From: Diploscapter coronatus
Taxonomy: Eukaryota > Nematoda > Chromadorea > Rhabditida > Rhabditidae
DNA: 64,000 nucleotides
Assembly: GCA_964036155.1 (NCBI GenBank)
Contig: OZ038422.1
Span: 37,657,201 to 37,721,200, forward strand
Direction: 5' to 3'
The notes under the pieces: generated by a model
Databases searched by the model: none
What the model was told of the DNA's origin: nothing
The model's input: the letters and a program-made list of their open reading frames with translations, nothing else
In this document: one piece after another, positions 59,201 through 64,000 of the stretch
How the letters are laid out: each line of letters begins with the position of its first letter
Position numbering within the stretch: position 1 is the first letter of the stretch
Position numbers and translations under genes: made by a program

Positions 59201-62200
59201 TTTTTTAATAAAAAAAACTATTAAAACCAACCGCAGGCTGAGTAGACGCTTCTGGACCCGCTTCATCGATGGCCTTCTGGCAGTACTCTTTGATCTGAAG
59301 TTTATTCTTTAAATTTTAAAACATATTTTACGACACTTTTTCAGACTAAATTTTTGCTAGATAATTTTTTCCAAAAATTATTTTTCAAAAATACCTTGGT
59401 CATTTTGAGTTTGTCCTCGATAATGTCTGCAATCAGCGAATTCATCGGCTTTTCCCCGATCACCCTCATCGCCGAGCCAAGGGCCGCATAGCAAGCGTCG
59501 CGAACCTCTGGGTCGGATTCCATCGAGTGCTGAACAAATTTTGTTAATTATCTACTTATTTTTTTTACGAATTTTGAATTAAAATTTTATATTTTATTTT
59601 TGAAAACAGTTAATCATTATTCGATTTTTAAGGATTAAAAAGCATTTTTAATCGCATATATTTCCTAATGAAGCCGGAGATTTGAGCGAATATATTTCTT
59701 TGAAAATATGAGATATGCTTCGAAACGTTTGTTTAGACTATCATTTTTGCTATATTATATAGATATATAATAAGAACGATCAGAGTCGAGCACTTGTGAA
59801 CAAGATTAGAATATTTGAATTATTTTTAAGCCTACTTTAACCAGCAGAGGTGCAATTGCCTTCAGCGTTTTCTTGGGCATCGTCTGGGCGTTCAGCTTCA
59901 GGAAAGTTCTGTAGAGGAACAGATCCGCCTGCACCTTGATGGAAGGGTTTGGCTTTTCCAGAGCCGCCAGAACGTCATCTTGCATAGACTCCAGGGAGAC
60001 CTGGAAAAAGTCATTCTCAAAAATCAGTCAAATTGGAATCTCGAAAATACAATCACTACATTTGGGCATTTGAGTCTTCATCTTCTTTTTCATTCTCATT
60101 TTTTAAATAGCGGAAACTACACGCCACCTATTTTGTGTGGAAATAAAATTTTACGGCACTTGGCAATTCCCAGCCTTTTTCTTGTTCCATCTATTTTGCC
60201 GAAAAGAGATCGGGAACTAGTGAGTCAATTTTCTAGTTTTTGGGGTCTTAAGAAATATAATTTCTAACCGTAGCTGCGACCGCATCGATGCACTCGACCA
60301 GAGGGTCTTTCAAGACGGGTTTCTTCTCCTTGAATTTCTCGAAAATCGTCGGTACGACGGTCGGCGCGTGTGGGGCGAACTTCTTCCTGAGTCCCTCAGC
60401 GATGCATTTCAGGCACTTGGCGGCGAGTGCAGCCACGTTGATGTTGGCATCTTTCTGGAGTACCTGAAAATAAAATTATTGTCGATTTATTTTACCATAT
60501 TTTTCATTTTACCTTATTGAGAGTGCTGACGATCTCACTGTAGTTGGCCTTGGTGGAGAGCTTTCTGTTGGCAGTCAGCAAATCGAGCAGAGCCTAAAAT
60601 GGATCTTTAAAACCGTCTCAATAATTTTTTGGAAACAAATTCGAAAAGATAACCTTATTTGCAAAAAATTAACAGGATAATTTTCAAGAGATTGCGTTTT
60701 CCATTTTGAAAAATACCTATTTAAGGCCCCCTCTGTATTTACAGACGCAGACTGATCGCTGTTCTTATTTCTTCGCTTTTTCTACAATCCCTACTCTCCC
60801 CTATTCGTCTGTAAATGCAAAGAGCCTCTATCTAAAACCGACCCATATTAGTTTTCAATCATCTAATTTCAAATTTAAACAGATTCAGGTATTTATTTGT
60901 ATACCTGCAAAGCATCCCTTCTGTCCGTCCATTTTGAGGCGGCCAGGTTCGTCTCAAAGTCTGCAGGCATTTTCGCCAAAACATCGACTTCGTCCATGAA
61001 GTCCCACTCGTCCGCTACGGGAGCCGCTGCTTGGACTGAAATTTCAATTTTACTTTTTTTCAATCTTTCAAAATTATCACTTTTAAAATATGTGTTCAAA
61101 CATGTGATAAATTGGGGGCTTTTCTGAGAGAAGCTATAGTTGACCCAGACACAGTAATTAGTGATTTAAAAATTTAGATTTCAAAATATGTACCAAGATT
61201 TCAATAAAAAATTGATCATTATCGAAGTAATTAATAGCATTGTCGAAGACTGCAGAAATTTAATAAGAAACTAAACTTGGTTCCATTTTTAAACGAGTTT
61301 TAACGTTTCAAGAGAAGGTGAGAACTTCTGAAGGAAGTATTGGTCGAATGAGCAATGCAGACATTTGAAATATATATATATGCCAATTTAAAATACATGT
61401 TTCGATCGATGAAAGAAAAACAAATTGAAAAAGACCAAATCTCATATTTTTCCGAAAAAAAATGAACCTTTAGCTTGAGCGGGAGCAGCTCCAGTTTTTG
61501 AAGGCGCCTCGTCCGACTTCGACTGACTGGCGCTAGCCTTGGAGGCAGAGTTTTCAGCTGCGGGTGGGGGGTCGGGCTGAATTTCTTATTTTTTATTTCC
61601 ATTTTTCTCATTTTTAAACCCACCTTCTTGACCTCTTCCTTGGGAGCTTCTTCAGCGGCCTTTTGGCAGTACTCGTTGATCTAAAAAATAAAGAGTTAAA
61701 AGCTTTCAAATATAACCTTTTTTTTAAGTTTTCGAGGTTTCAGAAATTGAAAAATGTCTGCACCTTGGCCATTTTGAGTTTGTCCTCGGCAATGTCAGTG
61801 ATCAACGTGCCCATAGCCTTTTCCCCGATCACCCTCATCGCCGAGCCAAGGGCCGCATAGCAAGCGTCGCGAACCTCGGGGTCGGATTCCATCGAGTGCT
61901 GAAGGTTTTAAATTTGTATTTTTGTATCATTTTTTGTATTTTTAATCGCTAAAATTTAGAAAATCGAGTTTGAATCTAATGTTTTTCGAGATTTATTTAA
62001 CCCTTTGCTAAGTGCATATTTTCCATCATTTGGAAAAAAAATCAATTTTATGTTGAGTACATTCCGAGACCCACCTTGACCAGCAAAGGTGCAATTGCCT
62101 TCAGTGTTTTCTTGGGCATCGTCTGGGCGTTCAGCTTCAGGAAAGTTCTGTAGAGGAACAGATCCGCCTGCACCTTGATGGAAGGGTTTGGCTTTTCCAG

Positions 62201-63408
62201 AGCCGCCAGAACGTCATCTTGCATAGACTCCAGGGAGACCTGGAAAAAGTCATTCTCAAAAATCAGTCAAATTGGAATCTCGAAAATACAATCACTACAT
62301 TTGGGCATTTGAGTCTTCATCTTCTTTTTCATTCTCATTTTTAAATAGCGGAAACTACACGCCACCTATTTTTTGTGAAAATAAAATTTTACGGCACTTG
62401 GTAATTCCCAGCCTTTTTCTTGTTCCATACTATTTTGCTGAAAAGAGATCGGGAACTAGTAAGTCAATTTTCTAGTTTTTGGGGTCTTAAGAAATATAAT
62501 TTCTAACCGTAGCTGCGACCGCATCGATGCACTCGACCAGAGGGTCTTTCAAGACGGGTTTCTTCTCCTTGAATTTCTCGAAAATCGTCGGCAGAACGGT
62601 CGGTGCGTGTGGGGAGAATTTCTTGCGCAGCCCCTCGGCGATGCATTTCAGGCACTTGGCGGCGAGCGCGGCCACCATCACATTTGCGTCTTTTTCCAGC
62701 ACCTGAATTTTTTCAAATCATTTTTATTATTATTTATTTGAAGACATTTTCTTTATTTTACATATTTATTTTAAAAATAAAAGAAATACTTTGCTTTAAT
62801 TGAATTTTCTAATGATTGGATATGTTTCAAGAAAACCTAAATAATGAAATTGTTAAATTTCCGATAATATCACCCACATTTCACAAATTAACTAAAAAGG
62901 TATTTTTTCGAAAACAAAAAGAAATAAAACCTTTTTAAGCTGCGCGACGATTTCGCCGTAGTTGGCCTTGGTGCTCAGCTTCTTGTGGGCTGTCAGTAAG
63001 TCGAGCAGAGCCTGAAATTTTTACTTATTTTTTCAATCCATTCAAATAATTTCCCGAAATGCAGAAATACTTTTCAAAGCATAATATTATAATTAGATTT
63101 TAAAAAAATTGTTCAATTCTGAAAAAATGAAAATGCGATTTTTCTCTAAATGTTGAAGAATAGGCCTCTAAAATCGTTGTGAATACCTTCACGAAAAATG
63201 ATCACTTTTCAAGATATGTTTTGAGTAAATTAAAAGGAAAAATTTTTAATATTCAAGGATATCCCCATGAAACCGTTTGGAATATTCTCCGATATACCTG
63301 AAGTGCGTCCCTGCGGTCGGTCCATTTGGCGGCGGCGACGTTGGTCTCGAAGTCCGCGGGCAATTTGGCGAGCACATCGACCTCCTCCAGGAAATCAAAC
63401 TCGTCCAT
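50224..63408 (-). CDS. zyg-9: ZYG-9 / XMAP215 / CKAP5 microtubule polymerase
   Basis: Binds tubulin through TOG (HEAT-repeat) domains and speeds microtubule growth at centrosomes and spindles. 39 exons, 63298-63408 to 50224-50374, in phase; 1484 aa (C. elegans ZYG-9 about 1415). Others: 62931-63011, 62508-62702, 62075-62239, 61764-61898, 61624-61680, 61468-61576, 60905-61035, 60513-60593, 60269-60463, 59836-60000, 59395-59529, 59232-59294, 58726-58830, 57919-58086, 57749-57840, 57560-57617, 57219-57320, 56751-56890, 56333-56394, 56101-56198, 55816-55920, 54881-55037, 54493-54638, 54271-54392, 54116-54190, 53946-54015, 53692-53829, 53140-53271, 52695-52838, 52469-52570, 52229-52318, 51915-52034, 51476-51622, 51230-51313, 51079-51153, 50885-50957, 50507-50582. 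TOG-A (1-230) and TOG-B (about 290-525) start with WTDRRDALQ-type motifs and are near-identical; TOG-C (about 632-850) is diverged. Ser/Arg-rich linkers and a helical C-terminal region follow. Intron 56199-56332 uses a GC donor. Confidence 0.93.
57066..57185. mobile_element. Short terminal-inverted-repeat element, copy A, in a zyg-9 intron
   Basis: ACGTTTTCCACCGC at the left end and its reverse complement at the right end bound about 120 bp. It overlaps the 5' end of intron 56891-57218. The interior matches the reverse complement of copy B around GAGAGATGATTAT. Confidence 0.7.
58564..58630. repeat. Hairpin related to the COG2-intron element
   Basis: GCATAGTTACATACGGAATAG on the left (58564-58584) faces ACTATTTCGTATGC on the right (58617-58630). 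The same CTATTTCGTATGCAA-type arm occurs at 30085-30099. It lies in a zyg-9 intron. Confidence 0.5.
58868..58987. mobile_element. Short terminal-inverted-repeat element, copy B, in a zyg-9 intron
   Basis: Diverged ends GCGTTTTCAACCGC and GGGGTGGAAAACG, with interior matching the reverse complement of copy A. It lies in the intron 58831-59231. Confidence 0.6.
59836..60463 (-). repeat. TOG-B copy of an intragenic duplicate
   Basis: Includes exons 60269-60463 and 59836-60000 and the 268-nt intron between them; nearly identical in exon and intron to 62075-62702. Adjacent introns are unrelated in length and sequence. Confidence 0.9.
60725..60826. mobile_element. Short inverted-repeat element in a zyg-9 intron
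   Basis: TGTATTTACAGACG near 60735 and CGTCTGTAAATGCA near 60806 form an imperfect inverted repeat of about 21 bp around about 60 bp of pyrimidine-rich sequence, within intron 60594-60904. Confidence 0.5.
62075..62702 (-). repeat. TOG-A copy of an intragenic duplicate
   Basis: Includes exons 62508-62702 and 62075-62239 with a 268-nt intron, the same length and almost the same sequence as that of the TOG-B copy. Confidence 0.9.
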
Positions 63409-63416
63409 CTCGAGTT

Positions 63417-63421
63417 CTGCA
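63417..63421 (-). other. 3' splice acceptor just upstream of the zyg-9 start
   Basis: TGCAG on the minus strand ends eight bases before the ATG at 63408; either spliced-leader acceptor or a 5' UTR intron. Confidence 0.4.
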
Positions 63422-64000
63422 TTTTTAAAATAATTTTGTTCTATTGTCAAAAAACGAATGAAGATCGTCCGATCGATAAAAATAATAACATTCGTAGAGA
63501 AAATATTTGGATTATTTTTTGGAAGAAGTGATGATTTTGAAGAAAATTCGAAGCTTGAAAAAGCATTTTTAGAAAGGCGAAGAGGAAAAGTTGAAACTTT
63601 TAGTAACAGCAAAGACGTTGCAGAAACTCGATTCCCTAATGTAAAATCGATTCGCGGTCAAGTGAACGGCGTAGAAATATGATGTGCACTAGAAGTTTCA
63701 AAATGAGGAAAAAAGTCGGTAGTTAAAGAAGGGCATCAAAAGAAATTGGAAAGTAATAGAAAAAAATAAATTAGAAGTTTTGATTAGAAAAGAAAGAAAA
63801 CGCGATAATTTAGAAAGAAAAAAACAAGCGGAACGACGAAAAATCGATCATTTTCATTTTTCCGTTTCAGCTGATGGACGATTTAAATGGTTTGAAGGGA
63901 ATTTTTCAAATGTGAATAGAAATCAAAATTTTAAGGAAGTTGAACAATCGAAAGGAAAAAAACAAGTTGGCGCTTCATCGAATTTCGCAATACGCAATTG
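63422..64000. other. 5' flank of zyg-9
   Basis: AT-rich sequence, purine-rich on the plus strand, running to the window edge. No gene can be supported. Confidence 0.45.

Noticed and set aside
1..64000. CRISPR arrays, bacterial operons, rRNA genes
   Set aside because: None seen; the sequence is clearly nuclear eukaryotic DNA with spliceosomal introns.

Overview
This window is nuclear DNA from a nematode. It is AT-rich, its genes are split by many short GT-AG introns, and the 3' splice sites are strongly TTTCAG-like. Several start codons sit a few bases downstream of such an acceptor with no visible upstream exon, as expected for spliced-leader trans-splicing. The gene content fits: an Srx-type serpentine chemoreceptor, a second serpentine receptor, an innexin, a nematode-type chitin synthase and a ZYG-9/XMAP215 microtubule polymerase. 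The species cannot be named from this alone. All gene models were assembled by hand from splice sites and reading phase.

Layout. 1-1028 (-): 5' part of an Srx receptor running off the left edge. 3539-14975 (-): complete 28-exon chitin synthase (1342 aa) with a GC-rich minisatellite inside one intron. 15394-17011 (+): 219-aa coiled-coil protein, divergent from the chitin synthase. 17739-21100 (+): another serpentine receptor, then a 782-bp inverted-repeat transposon (21287-22068) and a partial duplicate of a receptor exon (22232-22374). 22879-26460 (+): ATG3 (305 aa). 27428-31973 (-): COG2 (694 aa), head-to-head with 32211-37062 (+): a PRMT9-like arginine methyltransferase. 38455-41327 (-): secreted Cys-rich protein (378 aa) with a MAM-like core between two similar defensin-like cysteine modules. 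43187-46188 (-): innexin with one abnormal splice junction. 46189-50223: about 4 kb with no gene that I can support. 50224-63408 (-): 39-exon ZYG-9/XMAP215 homologue (1484 aa) whose first two TOG domains are near-identical tandem copies, including an intron.

Most genes are unrelated housekeeping functions: autophagy lipidation, Golgi tethering, arginine methylation, microtubule growth, chitin synthesis and gap junctions. There is no operon-like cluster, but two divergent gene pairs share short intergenic regions.

The most unusual items are the Cys-module/MAM/Cys-module secreted protein, the innexin junction that no canonical splicing reads in frame, the homogenised TOG repeat of zyg-9, four GC-AG introns among roughly 140, and several small inverted-repeat elements sitting in introns.
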